Source: JACPNO01 sp963825405 (GTDB lineage: Bacteria > Acidobacteriota > Terriglobia > Bryobacterales > Bryobacteraceae). From it: DNA of 64,000 bases. Below are positions 14,094-23,147 of the stretch, piece by piece. Positions within the stretch are counted from its first letter, which is position 1. Every line of letters starts with the position of its first letter. The notes under the pieces were generated by a model. That model worked only from the letters and a program-made list of their open reading frames with translations. It was not told the DNA's origin and did no database searches. Made by a program: the position numbers and the translations under genes. The stretch spans positions 1-64,000 of the forward strand of contig CAWGTB010000008.1 in assembly GCA_963825405.1 (NCBI GenBank), read 5' to 3'.

Positions 14094-14783
14094 CTATTCT
14101 ATCAGCCCACCGTTTTCCATACGCAGTACACGATCACAGCGCCCGGCGAAAGACAAATTGTGAGTGACCAGTATGGAAGTGAGGCCGTTGGATCGCTGCA
14201 ATTGCTCCAGCAGCTCGAAGATCATCTCTCCGGTCCTGAAATCCAGATTCCCAGTCGGTTCGTCGGCCAGCAGGACGGAAGGCTCGCCCGCCAGGGCCCG
14301 AGCCAGCGCCACTCTCTGCTGTTCCCCTCCGGAAAGTTCTCCCGCGCGGTGCGTTGCGCGTCCTTCCAGACCAACTTCTGCAACCTCGCTCGCGATTTCG
14401 AAGCTGCCTCGGCGTGCGGCATGCCGCGAATCAGCAAAGGCATCATCACGTTTTCCAGCGCCGTGAATTCCGGCAGCAGATTGTGAATCTGCCAGACAAA
14501 CCCAATTTCCCGATTGCGAAAATCTGCCAACTCCGATTCCGCGAGTCTGGAAATGTCCTTAGACTTGTAGTATATCGTACCGCTGGTGGGCCTGTCCAGA
14601 CCTCTGAGCAGGTAGAGCAGCGTGGATTTGCCCGCGCCCGATTCGCCGACCAGCGCCAGCCGCTCGCCGCGCTTGATATCGATATTCAACGTTTTCAAAC
14701 ACGGTGATTTCGCCCGCGCCGGAACGAAACGTCTTGCTGAGATTCTCCGCGCGGATGAGAGTCTCGGCGGCTTCTGCGCTCAC
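14094..14783 (-). pseudogene. LolD/MacB-type ABC transporter ATPase, broken in three frames
   Basis: ATP-binding subunit of the lipoprotein-release/MacB family. From GTG 14783 the first frame reads LIRAENLSKTFRSGAGEITV and fails near 14690. The second frame gives GERLALVGESGAGKSTLLYL (Walker A) and the Q-loop FVWQIHNLLPEF, failing near 14395. The third frame gives the signature LSGGEQQRVALARALAG, the Walker B LLADEPTGNLD and the H-loop SILVTHNLS, ending at 14094. Every motif is intact, so at least two single-base shifts explain the break. No permease (LolC/E) is adjacent. It starts about 20 bases after the isomerase-like gene and lies 38 bases before clpC. Confidence 0.75.
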
Positions 14784-14802
14784 AGCACGCCCGCCCGCGG
14801 CA

Positions 14803-15668
14803 TCACCGCTTCGCCGCTGGTACGAATCTCCGCGCCATCTCATACGGATCGGTCTGCTGAAATTCGGGATAGAACAACTCCACCGACAGCGGGCCGTGAT
14901 AGCCCTTCTCCTTCAGCTTCTGCAGAATGCGCACCAGCGGCGAGACGCCGTCGCCGGGCATGTCGCGCGTGGTGTTATCGAGCAGCTCGCGCGGAATTTC
15001 GGGCATGTCCTGAAAATGGACGTGATGGATTTCTCCGGCGTGGATCAGGTCGAGATCCTCGAATTTGCTCAGGCCGGCCCAGAAGTGGTAGCAGTCGAAC
15101 ATGGACTTGACGTTCGGATGCGCGGTGTCGCGCGTCAGATTCAGCGAGGTTGGCAGCGTGCCGATGAAGGTCGATCCGCGCATGAATTCCAGCATCGCCA
15201 CGATGCCCAGCGGCTTGACGATGTCGCCCGCTTCGCGCAGGTTGTCGAGGCCCTTCTTGTAGTCGTCGGCGGTGAATTTGGCGAAGGTGCCGCACGGGCA
15301 GACCATGCGGTCGACACCCAGCGCGGCCATGATCGGGGCAATGCGCTTCAGATCTTCCAGCGCTTTGGCGCGGTCGGGAAGCGGTTCGGCCACAGGCCCA
15401 CCACGCCGCCGGATGAAACCGCAGTAAGGCCCAGATCGCTCAGCAAACGCCGCGCGGCCGGCATGCCTTCCTTGGCAACAAATGCCTCCACATGGGGAGC
15501 GATCACTTCGACGAGTCGGATTCCCGCGCGCGCGTATCCTTCGAGCGACGCCCGGTATCCTGCCGCGGCGGAAGTCGTTTGATGCACGCAGATCTGCATG
15601 CGGGCGTCGTCCGCGCCGGCAACCGAAAGCGCGCCGGCGCTGGCGAGAATGCTTCTCCGGCTCAGCAT
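14803..15668 (-). CDS. Secreted sugar-phosphate isomerase/epimerase-like TIM barrel, frameshifted
   Basis: AP-endonuclease family 2 / hydroxypyruvate-isomerase-like TIM barrel. The N-terminus (MLSRRSILASAGALSVAGA) is a twin-arginine-type signal. The first part contains CVHQTTSAAAGYRASLEGYA and IRLVEVIAPHVE. The frame breaks after GGVVGLW near 15390. The rest continues in another frame as EPLPDRAKALEDLKRIAPIM, DRMVCPCGTFAKF, VKSMFDCYHFWAG and VELFYPEFQQTDPYEMARR, including metal-ligand candidates (Asp/His of DCYH, Glu of VELF). One base change restores a protein of about 288 residues. It begins 4 bases after the permease stop. The substrate is unknown. Confidence 0.7.
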
Positions 15669-15672
15669 GTAC

Positions 15673-17079
15673 TCAGGATAGCGGAGTTGCTTTTTTCCTG
15701 ACGAATAAATACGCCAGGGAAATAAACACCAGCCAGGGTATGCCGGCGATCAGCGTAATGCGCATGCCTTCCACCCACCAGGTGGTCGCCAGAATCGCCA
15801 CCAGCATCGCCACGCCCAGAATCGAAGTGTATGGATAGCCGATCAGGCGAACCGGCAGGCGCGGGCGTCCCATCGCTTCCCACTTGTGGCGGAAAAACAG
15901 GTGCGTCACGAAAATCATGAGCCACACGAAGAGGCCGCCGAACAGGGACACGCCGAACAAGTACACGTACGCGCTCTGAGGATAGAAATAGGCTACCAGC
16001 GTGGCGGAAAACAGCCCTACGGCCGAAATGAGCAGGGCATTGAAGGGAATACCGCGTTTTGAGACTCGTCCGAATACCGCCGGAGCATATCCGCCCCGCG
16101 ACAACGAAAAGATCATGCGGCTCACCAGGTAGAGATTGCAATTCATGCTGGACGCGGCCGCCGTGATCACCACGAAATTCACGAGGTGCGCCGCCGCCGG
16201 CACGCCGATCAATTGGAAAACTTTGACGAACGGGCTGGCCGTGACGTCCGACCCCGGTTGAATCTGATTCCAAGGCACGATGCCGATCAGCACCGTGATT
16301 GCGCCGAGATAAAAAAGAATCAGCCGGCCCAGCATCGAGCGCATGGCGCGCGGCAGCGCCGTTTGCGGATCTTTGGCTTCACCTGCCGTCACAGCCACAA
16401 CTTCGGTGCCGATATAACTGAAGATGACGAAGACCATCGCCATCCAGACGCCCTTCCACCCGGTGGGCAGAAATCCGCCGTGCGCGGTGTAGTTGCTTAG
16501 GCCGATGGCGGGCCGTGGTCCCAGTCCGAAAAGCAGCACCAGGCCAAACACAACGAACAAAATAATAGCGACCACCTTGATCATCGAGAACCAATATTCG
16601 ATTGATCCAAAATTGCCCACACTACTGGCGTTCACCCAGATCAGCGCCAGCGATATGCCGACAATCCAGACCCATTGCGGTGTTTGCGGAAACCACCATT
16701 GGCAATAAATGGACACGGCTACGGCTTCGCCGCCGATCGCGATGCACTGCACCAACCAGTAGGTGTAGCGGATCACGAAGCCCGCCCAGCGGTTCACATA
16801 CAGCTCGGCGTAGACGCCAAACGATCCGGCGGTGGAATGCGCGACCGCCATCTCCGACAGCGCGCCCATCAGCAGCAGCGCCAGGACCGCGCCAATCAGA
16901 TAACTGAAAATCACGCCCGGACCCGCCACGCGCACGGCGAGTGAGCTGCCGAGAAATAATCCAGTGCCGATCGCCCCGCCAATGGCGATCATGGCCAACT
17001 GAGGACTGGTGAGCCGCCGGTTTAATTGCTCGCCGGTTTCGAGTGCGCCTTCCGTGCCGCTAGTGCTTGTCATCTTCAT
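15673..17079 (-). CDS. APC-superfamily amino-acid permease (AAT family)
   Basis: A 468-residue inner-membrane transporter with about twelve hydrophobic helices. The family-defining opening is visible: LNRRLTSPQLAMIAIGGAIG followed by TGLFLGSS. GEMAVAHSTAGSFGVYA-like SEMAVAHSTAGSFGVYAELY and ALPRAMRSMLGRLILFYLGA follow, as in AnsP, GabP or LysP relatives. Such carriers import amino acids with protons; the specificity is not readable. The start overlaps the upstream bicupin by 20 bp and the stop is 4 bases from the isomerase-like gene, so it belongs to a tight operon with the class V PLP enzyme. Confidence 0.88.
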   Translation of the reverse strand: MKMTSTSGTEGALETGEQLNRRLTSPQLAMIAIGGAIGTGLFLGSSLAVRVAGPGVIFSYLIGAVLALLLMGALSEMAVAHSTAGSFGVYAELYVNRWAGFVIRYTYWLVQCIAIGGEAVAVSIYCQWWFPQTPQWVWIVGISLALIWVNASSVGNFGSIEYWFSMIKVVAIILFVVFGLVLLFGLGPRPAIGLSNYTAHGGFLPTGWKGVWMAMVFVIFSYIGTEVVAVTAGEAKDPQTALPRAMRSMLGRLILFYLGAITVLIGIVPWNQIQPGSDVTASPFVKVFQLIGVPAAAHLVNFVVITAAASSMNCNLYLVSRMIFSLSRGGYAPAVFGRVSKRGIPFNALLISAVGLFSATLVAYFYPQSAYVYLFGVSLFGGLFVWLMIFVTHLFFRHKWEAMGRPRLPVRLIGYPYTSILGVAMLVAILATTWWVEGMRITLIAGIPWLVFISLAYLFVRKKATPLS

Positions 17080-17818
17080 AGGCCGCCCCAGGGCTGCCTG
17101 AAGGATAGAAGACGCCGAGCAGGCGTATGGATGCGGTGCCGTTATTCTCTACGCAGTGGCGCGCGCCGACGGGGAAGTAGATGCTCGATCCCGGTCCAAA
17201 TGCCGCGTCACCGCCATCGGTGTGCACGATGCCCGTGCCTTCCACGATGTGGATCGCTTCTTCGTAGGTGTGATAGTGAATCGGCGCTTTGCTGGGCGGA
17301 ATGAAGCCGACGAATTGCGTGATCTGCTGGCAGCCCAGATCCTTGTGCACCAGAAAACGGAACAGGCGGTCGGTTCCCGCGCGAATGTCTTCGCGGTCGG
17401 ATTCATGCACCATCAGACGCGGTGCGACGCCGGTGGCAGCCGGCTTCGGATTTTCGACGATGTGCCGCTGCGGATCTTCCGGGCAGCAAACGCTGACCAC
17501 GCGCAGAGTTTCATCGCCGGAGTTTTCCACGCTGTACTCGGCGCCAGCGGGCACGTAGACCGCGCAGCCTGGCTTTACCGGATAAGCAAAGCCGTTCACA
17601 TGGCACACGCCATCGCCGCGCATAATATAAAGCACTTCTTCGGCGACCGGATTGACGACGACCGGCGAACGTCCCGGCGCATATTCATTGATGGTCTGGG
17701 CAATCTGCTTGGCGCCGGTTTCGCGGCACACCAAAGTTCGCGCCGACCAGGTTCCCTGCGTGACGACTTTCCCATCTTCCGCGCCATAGACGCGGGTTCC
17801 ACCGTCTAGAACGTTCAT
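17060..17818 (-). CDS. Bicupin protein
   Basis: 252 residues with two cupin barrels. The C-terminal barrel has a complete metal-site pattern (PIHYHTYEEAIHIVEGTG with HxH and Glu, plus His in GARHCVENNG). The N-terminal barrel keeps the fold (EEVLYIMRGDG, PAGAEYSVENSGDE) but lacks the HxH pair, so it is probably structural. The architecture recalls ureidoglycine aminohydrolase and related bicupins, but the identity is not established. The ATG overlaps the stop of the upstream class V PLP gene (ATGA at 17815-17818) and the 3' end overlaps the permease by 20 bp. Confidence 0.75.
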   Translation of the reverse strand: MNVLDGGTRVYGAEDGKVVTQGTWSARTLVCRETGAKQIAQTINEYAPGRSPVVVNPVAEEVLYIMRGDGVCHVNGFAYPVKPGCAVYVPAGAEYSVENSGDETLRVVSVCCPEDPQRHIVENPKPAATGVAPRLMVHESDREDIRAGTDRLFRFLVHKDLGCQQITQFVGFIPPSKAPIHYHTYEEAIHIVEGTGIVHTDGGDAAFGPGSSIYFPVGARHCVENNGTASIRLLGVFYPSGSPGAAYEDDKH

Positions 17819-18961
17819 ATGCGCTCCATCAAATCCAAATTGTCTTTCAGCGCAGCCAGCGCGGCATTCACGTCATCCAGATTGTTGTAGACGTGAAACG
17901 AGAAACGAACACCATCGTGACGCGATGAAGTCACGATCTGGCGTTCCAGCAATTTCTTCACCATGGCGCCGCGTCTTTGGATCGCAGCACGACCAGCGGG
18001 CCGACGCTATCGGCCGGGGTCTTGGTTTGAATCCCCAGGTTGGCCGCGCCCGCCAGAAACGCGCGAGTCAGTTTTTCGACTTGTGCGGCGACGTTGGCGG
18101 GTCCAATCCGGCAAAGCAGATTCAATGCCGGCAGACCGGCGTAAATATTCGGGAATCGGCGGCGAGCCGCCTTCAAAGCGCCGGGCCGTGGGAGCCGGAT
18201 CGAGCTTCCGGTTGTTGAACGCGAACACTTCCCGCTGCGCCATCCAACTGGTCATGCTCGGGACCAGGCGCTCGGTCAGCGACCGGCGGACGTAGAGAAA
18301 CGCCAGGCCCGGAGGCCCCAGCAAATACTTCAGAGTGCCGGTGACGTAGAAATCAACGTTCATGGCTTTCACGTCGATGGGCCGCGTACCGCTATCCTGA
18401 TAGCCATCCAGAAAAAGCAGCGCTCCGCTAGCGTGCGCGAGGCGCGTCACCGCGGCGACATCCGAGCGAAATCCGTTGAGGAAGGAGACGTGCGGTCAGC
18501 GGCACGATGGCGGTGCGCTCATCGATGGCGCGCTCGTAGCCTTCGATCGGAACGGTGTTATTGACGCCTTCTACGAATTCGATTTTCGCGCCGCGCGGCT
18601 GCTGCGCCAGCCAGATGTGGGCCATGGTGGGAAATTCGTAGGCTCCCATGACCACCTTATTACGGCCGTTGAACATCAGCGAATTGGCGATGGGATTGAT
18701 CCCGGCTGACGCGCTCGACAGCACCGCCACTTCATCCGGCTCGGCGTTGATGAAACGCGCGAATGCGGTGCGAATCTCCTCGTACTTTTCGATCCAGACA
18801 TCCCATGGCCAGGATGCTTCCTTCCAACTTTGAGCGTATTCCAACATGCCTTGTTCGACGGCGTCCGAGAGTGCGCCTTGCGAGCAATTGTAGAGATACG
18901 TTTTCTTGCTGAGAATCGGGAAATGGGTTCTTAACTCGGCTATTTGTGGGTCGGTAAGCAT
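17815..18961 (-). CDS. Class V PLP-dependent enzyme (aminotransferase/kynureninase-like), frameshifted
   Basis: Fold-type I enzyme of the class V group. From ATG 18961: LRTHFPILSKKTYLYNCSQG, then VAVLSSASAGINPIAN (cofactor phosphate region). After IVPLT the frame shifts near 18490 to HVSFLNGFRSDVAAV, then LLFLDGYQDSG (PLP-binding Asp) and YVTGTLKYLLGPPGLAF with the Schiff-base Lys. It shifts again near 18150 to PNIYAGLPALNLLCRIGP and near 17960 to MVKKLLERQIVTSSR. The end VRFSFHVYNNLDDVNAAL, with stop at 17815, is the typical C-terminal motif. Three shifts in 1.15 kb, all motifs preserved. It heads the operon with the bicupin and the amino-acid permease, so an amino-acid substrate is likely. 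Confidence 0.7.
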
Positions 18962-19031
18962 GGATTCGACTGGGTGTGCGGGACGGCTGCTAGGATTTCA
19001 CAGCGCGCGGACCGCTGTCAAATCGCGGGAG

Positions 19032-19037
19032 TATAAT
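19032..19037 (+). promoter_or_regulatory. Consensus -10 upstream of TPR gene
   Basis: TATAAT at 19032-19037 lies 33 bases before ATG 19071. No good -35 is found at 16-18 bp (CTGTCA at 19015 is too near). The 109-bp gap between the divergent class V PLP gene and the TPR gene must hold promoters for both. Confidence 0.35.
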
Positions 19038-19070
19038 GACGTGAACAGGGGCAGGGAGGACATCTCGGCC

Positions 19071-20261
19071 ATGAAGGCTTACACGCCGCGTCGCGTAGTG
19101 CCGGTCATTCTGCTGGCCGCGCTGGCTGTTGTGCAGCCTGTCTTTGCCCAGTTCATTCAGGGCAAAATAATTCTCGCCGATGGATCCGCGCCGCCCAAGC
19201 CCGTAACTATCGAACGCATCTGTTCGGGCGGCAAGTTCCCGGAAGGCGTTACCGATCGCAAGGGACATTTCCGCTTCGATCTGGGCAGGTTCTCGAGCAC
19301 AGTGGCCGACGCCAGCGTCAGCGATCCGGGTGGCGCTCCAGGGCTCACTAACCCAGGTGAAGAGATCTCCGTCACACAGAAGGCGGGCGGGGCGGCCGGG
19401 GCTGGGCGCATCGCAAGGGAAACCATGGCCAAAGATTCGCAAGCCTGCGAGCTGCGCGCGGTGCTGGCAGGCTATTATCCCGCGTTGATTGACATGGCCG
19501 GGACCGCGAGCGCCGCAGGCGATGCAGGCAGCATTCGGGATCTTGGCACGATCACTCTACGGCCGATTGTGACCCCGCAAGAGTTGAAAGGGCGCGGCGC
19601 AGCGGAGGAGCGTGCCAAGAATACGAAAGCGTCGCCTCCCACGAAAGAACTGACCGAGGCCGAGAAAACTCTGGCCAACGCGCGCCTGGCGCTCAAGCAA
19701 AATAAGACCCCCGAAGCGATGCGTGAGCTGGAACATCTGGTCCAACTGGAACCGGCCAATGCCCAGGCCTGGTACCTGCTCGGCACTCTTTACCAGGAGC
19801 AGGACCGGCGCGCCGATGCCAGCAAAAGCTACGCCAGCGCCATTGCCGCGGATGCCACTCTGGTTGGTCCCTACGCCATGCTGGCCGGCCTTCAGGCGCA
19901 GGATCAGAAATGGAAAGAGCTGGCAGAGACCACCAGTAAACTGATCCAAATTAATCCAGTGGATGTCCCGGCGGCGTACCTCTATCAGGCGGTCGCCAAC
20001 TATAACCTGGGCGATTTGGATCAGGCGGAGAAAGCTGCGCGTCAGGGAATTCAAATCGATACCAAGCACCAGGTGCCGCGCCTGCACCACATGCTGGGTG
20101 GCATTCTGGCTGATGATCGCAATTTTGCCGAAGCCATCCAGCAGATGAATCTGTATTTGAAGTACGCGCCGGACGCGAAGGATCGGAGCGAGGCTTTGAA
20201 ACTGGTGGGCGAGTGGACCAGCTTGGCGCTCGATCCACCTGCCGTCGATAAACCTCGGTGA
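19071..20261 (+). CDS. Secreted TPR-repeat protein with N-terminal carboxypeptidase-regulatory-like domain
   Basis: 396 residues. A signal peptide ends near residue 25 (VIPILLAALAVVQPVFAQ-type: hydrophobic VILLAALAVVQPVFAQ). A beta-rich segment (IQGKIILADGSAPPKPV ... DRKGHFRFDLG) resembles the CarboxypepD_reg fold. The C-terminal half has tandem TPR units (PEAMRELEHLVQLEPANAQA, AWYLLGTLYQEQDRRADASK, NYNLGDLDQAEKAARQGIQI). ATG 19071 is chosen because it opens the signal peptide and follows a TATAAT at 33 bp; a longer upstream reading would lack a signal sequence. Such proteins act as envelope scaffolds. The downstream secreted gene begins 17 bases later, so the two are probably co-transcribed. 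Confidence 0.75.
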   Translation: MKAYTPRRVVPVILLAALAVVQPVFAQFIQGKIILADGSAPPKPVTIERICSGGKFPEGVTDRKGHFRFDLGRFSSTVADASVSDPGGAPGLTNPGEEISVTQKAGGAAGAGRIARETMAKDSQACELRAVLAGYYPALIDMAGTASAAGDAGSIRDLGTITLRPIVTPQELKGRGAAEERAKNTKASPPTKELTEAEKTLANARLALKQNKTPEAMRELEHLVQLEPANAQAWYLLGTLYQEQDRRADASKSYASAIAADATLVGPYAMLAGLQAQDQKWKELAETTSKLIQINPVDVPAAYLYQAVANYNLGDLDQAEKAARQGIQIDTKHQVPRLHHMLGGILADDRNFAEAIQQMNLYLKYAPDAKDRSEALKLVGEWTSLALDPPAVDKPR

Positions 20262-20278
20262 AATCGAAAGGAGTAAAT

Positions 20279-20665
20279 GTGAAACTTTCCGCGATCACTC
20301 TGCTGGCGGCGTTCTCGACCGCAGGGCTATGGGCTCAGAAGCAAACCAATCCGCTCGAGGATCACACCAGCTATGACGCTTACTCCAAGGATAGTGAGAC
20401 TCGCAAGCGCCAGGAAGATCTGAAATCGATCGGCCGCGGCGATCCCAAGGTGCGCATGGAAGCGGCGATGTCGGAGCTGAAATCCGCCGACGCCGATATT
20501 GAGAAGCTGCAGCAGCTAAGCAGCGAGCTGAAGACTGCCGTCGCCAACAGCGATTCCAGTGTGCTTACCAAAGCCAACATGAAACGCACCGACGAATTGG
20601 AAAAGCTGGCCAAGAACATCCGGGCGAAGTTGAAGAGAGCCGCGGCCATGGCGCAGCTCGATTAG
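20279..20665 (+). CDS. Small secreted coiled-coil protein, unknown
   Basis: 128 residues from GTG 20279. This start is chosen because AGGAG lies six bases upstream and it begins directly with a signal peptide (VKLSAITLLAAFSTAGLWAQ). An earlier GTG at 20258 would overlap the TPR gene. The mature part is highly charged and helical (KSADADIEKLQQLSSELKTA, MKRTDELEKLAKNIRAKLKR), suggesting a coiled coil in the periplasm. No known family is recognised. It probably shares a transcript with the TPR gene. Confidence 0.6.
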   Translation: MKLSAITLLAAFSTAGLWAQKQTNPLEDHTSYDAYSKDSETRKRQEDLKSIGRGDPKVRMEAAMSELKSADADIEKLQQLSSELKTAVANSDSSVLTKANMKRTDELEKLAKNIRAKLKRAAAMAQLD

Positions 20666-21892
20666 CTAACGGCCGGCGGGGAAGTCGCGGGTTTCCCAGA
20701 TCATCAAGTGGCCTTTCGGGATTTTCACGTTTTTCGAGGTAACCGCAAAGACCCCCACGCCGGGAATTCTTGAGGTCCATGATCGGCCCAGCATTCCGGC
20801 CACCGGGGTCATGTCCTTCATCTCGGCAAGGAACGGAATGCGCTGCGCGTCCGATTCCAGTTCGTTGAATTCCAGGCCCACCACAAAATAGGGCATTGGC
20901 TCGAAGTGCCGCTCCATCTTGCGAATTCTGCCGCGGACTATCGTTCCGGCTGGGAACTCGACGCCGCCAACGACCAGAACCTTACGCGTGGTGACGGCGG
21001 TTATGGGGTCGCCGACGGCCATTGTCGACGAGTCAATGCCCGCCGAGAGACGAAGCGGCAGGACAATACCAGGCGGCACGGATTTGATCCGGACAGACGG
21101 CCCCACGGTTGCGCCGGCGGGCGCGGCGTCGTCGAAGGAAAGATTGCTGGTGGCGCCGTACTGCCTGCAGCCGCTAAATTCAATCTGGCTTCTCAAATCG
21201 ACCCGGGAGGAATGCTGTAGCGTGTATTGCGAGCTGCTGGGTAATAGAACTTTGGAGTCGCCGAGCTGAACCAGTGCGTAGTTGATCTCGGCGCGCATCG
21301 AGCGCACGTGAATCTTGGGCGGGATGTTTTCCGCCTCAATGCTGATGCGCAGCAGTTGCAGGGTGCCTTCATCCACCCAGGTGGTTCCTTTGTAGCCAAC
21401 TGCGGCCTTCCCGCCGTCGGCGCCAATTTCGAAATTGCTTTTCGCCACGGGAACTTCGTAGTCCAGACGAATGGCTGCGATATCGCCGAGTTTCTCCACG
21501 CGCGGCGAGGTGAACACCGCCTGATCCCGGAGAAAAATGTTGCGGGCGTGCATGACGAAGTCGCCTTTGGTGAGCGCGCCATAGCCGCCGCCGAGTAGTT
21601 CCGGTAAGTCTTTGTCTTCAAACCGGCTCGAGCCCGGCCACGCAAAATGCTCCGTGCCGTTGAGAACCGCGATCTCGAGCTTGATAGTGTCGATGGTTTG
21701 AAAATCTTTAACGCGCCGCGGCCGTTCGAAGCGGTGAACGATTTCGGTGCAGGTGTAGTTGGGAAGCCCGGCTACGTATTCCGCCACGTGATGCTGGATA
21801 GGCGGCAGGAGGGAACTGAGGGAGAGTTCGCTAGCTGGAGATATTGCCACAAGCAGTGCCGCCGTGAAGCCCCGCTCTAGCCACCTCCCCAT
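20666..21892 (-). CDS. Secreted acidobacterial protein, unknown function
   Basis: 408 residues with an N-terminal hydrophobic signal (FTAALLVAISPASELSLSSL). The region around YVAGLPNYTCTEIVHRFERP recurs, to my knowledge, in many uncharacterised Solibacter/Acidobacterium secreted proteins. The C-terminal third resembles a conjugation-type or TrbI-like beta domain (LRLSAGIDSSTMAVGDPITA, VEFPAGTIVRGRIRKMERHF). That domain is also found in the neighbouring Gly-rich protein (ARRGQMVSGVVAEAQKAG), so the two adjacent minus-strand genes share a domain. It ends at 20666, directly against the convergent small gene (stop at 20665). Confidence 0.6.
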   Translation of the reverse strand: MGRWLERGFTAALLVAISPASELSLSSLLPPIQHHVAEYVAGLPNYTCTEIVHRFERPRRVKDFQTIDTIKLEIAVLNGTEHFAWPGSSRFEDKDLPELLGGGYGALTKGDFVMHARNIFLRDQAVFTSPRVEKLGDIAAIRLDYEVPVAKSNFEIGADGGKAAVGYKGTTWVDEGTLQLLRISIEAENIPPKIHVRSMRAEINYALVQLGDSKVLLPSSSQYTLQHSSRVDLRSQIEFSGCRQYGATSNLSFDDAAPAGATVGPSVRIKSVPPGIVLPLRLSAGIDSSTMAVGDPITAVTTRKVLVVGGVEFPAGTIVRGRIRKMERHFEPMPYFVVGLEFNELESDAQRIPFLAEMKDMTPVAGMLGRSWTSRIPGVGVFAVTSKNVKIPKGHLMIWETRDFPAGR

Positions 21893-21918
21893 GGAGATGT
21901 CGTATCACAGCGCACTTG

Positions 21919-21955
21919 GAAAAAGAAAGGCCGGGCATGCCATGCATACCCGGCC
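21919..21955 (-). terminator. Rho-independent terminator after the Gly/Tyr-rich gene
   Basis: On the minus strand, GGCCGGG (21955-21949) pairs with CCCGGCC (21935-21929). Inside it, ATGC pairs with GCAT. The hairpin is followed at once by TTTCTTTTT. It lies 20 bases after the stop at 21975 and before the next minus-strand gene, which therefore has its own promoter. Confidence 0.7.
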
Positions 21956-21974
21956 CGTAGTTTAGTGAGGTGGT

Positions 21975-23012
21975 CTAGCGGTGTCCGCCGCGGAAGCCGC
22001 CGCCGCGGAAGCCGCCGCCGTAGAAGCGACCGCCATAGAAGCCGCGTCCGTAGAAGAATCCCGGACCGCCATAGAAGTAGAGGCCGGGGCCGTAGCCGTA
22101 GTAGTACGGCGGATAGTAACCGCCATAATAAGGCGCTGGTGCATAGCCATAGCCAGGGGCGGCATAACCCTGAGGCGGCGCTGAGGCTGCTCCCCACTGC
22201 GCGCCCGGTTGGCGTTGATCGTAGTCCTGCGGTCCGACGGGTTGGAAAGCGTCTTCCGCCCCTTCAGCCGTGGCGATCATTACCGGTGCTTCCAGCTTGA
22301 ACATGAGCACGGTCTCCGGATAAACGATGGTCGGGTGCCCGCGCGTTACCAGAACGCCAATCGTCGAAGCCACCGCGCCTGCGCCAGCGCCAATCGCGGC
22401 ACCAACGCCACCCGCGGCACCCGCGCCAATCGCAGCGCCCACGCCAGTGGTAGTACCGATAGCGGCTGCGTCGCGGCCGATAGATGTATCGCCGCGCCGT
22501 TCCATCAATGTGGTGTGTACGGGAATCTGACGTCCATCCACCAGGCTGATTTCAGCAAGCTGCAGCCGGAGGCGGGACACGCCGGAAACATGGCCGGCCT
22601 TTTGTGCTTCGGCCACTACGCCACTTACCATCTGGCCGCGGCGGGCAATGATGCGTCCATTAGCGATCAGCGGCTGCACCAGCGTACCCATGAAGGCATC
22701 GCCCGGTTGGTTGCGATCGCTCGAAAGCGGCTGTTCAATGCGAACCGTGATCCACGTTCCTGGAGGTAGAGTAAGGGTCGCGGGCGGAGGCGGCGGATCG
22801 AACGGAGCGGCATTGCCAGCCACTCCCGCCGTGCCAGCGGTGCCGGCTACGCCCGGCATAGGCGCCACGCCGGTGTTAGGCCCGCCAAACTTTCGCCATC
22901 CGGTCGATGGTGGATCGGCCGGCGGGTTCGGATCCTGGGCAACGGCCAGCGAAGGGCCAGCTGCCGAGACTGCCAATAGCAAAGTAATAATCCATTTCTG
23001 TTGAGTACGCAT
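21975..23012 (-). CDS. Secreted protein with glycine-zipper segment and Gly/Tyr-rich tail
   Basis: 345 residues from ATG 23012 (RTQQKWIITLLLAVSAAGPS signal peptide). The start at 23033 is possible, but only 23012 begins at the signal and has GAGAGG upstream. A Pro/Gly linker leads to a beta domain (TLPPGTWITVRIEQPLSSDR, RRGQMVSGVVAEAQKAG). A glycine-zipper-like membrane-interacting stretch rich in AIGAGAA repeats follows near residues 200-225. The last 90 residues are low-complexity GY and FGG repeats ending in FRGGGFRGGHR. Such tails are found in surface or adhesive proteins. Function unknown. The gene ends with a clear terminator. Confidence 0.65.
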   Translation of the reverse strand: MRTQQKWIITLLLAVSAAGPSLAVAQDPNPPADPPSTGWRKFGGPNTGVAPMPGVAGTAGTAGVAGNAAPFDPPPPPATLTLPPGTWITVRIEQPLSSDRNQPGDAFMGTLVQPLIANGRIIARRGQMVSGVVAEAQKAGHVSGVSRLRLQLAEISLVDGRQIPVHTTLMERRGDTSIGRDAAAIGTTTGVGAAIGAGAAGGVGAAIGAGAGAVASTIGVLVTRGHPTIVYPETVLMFKLEAPVMIATAEGAEDAFQPVGPQDYDQRQPGAQWGAASAPPQGYAAPGYGYAPAPYYGGYYPPYYYGYGPGLYFYGGPGFFYGRGFYGGRFYGGGFRGGGFRGGHR

Positions 23013-23147
23013 GTTTCGCGGTTCCTCTCGCATTTGTAATGTGCAAATTTCGTGCCAACTGCTAAGTGATCTTGATTCAGTGCGCAGCGAGGCGGGCGCT
23101 GGTTGTGGGGTGCCAACCGTGGTTGTTTTCAGCCACTTTGAAGCGGC

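Noticed and set aside
14803..18961. Ureide (allantoin) degradation operon
   Set aside because: A bicupin, a class V enzyme and an isomerase-like protein superficially fit, but no allantoinase or ureidoglycolate gene is present and the isomerase-like protein appears exported.
21975..22060. Tandem GCCGCCGCGGAA-like repeats that might be a CRISPR or satellite
   Set aside because: They are in-frame codons of the Gly/Tyr/Arg-rich tail of a secreted protein; repeat units are short and irregular with no spacers.
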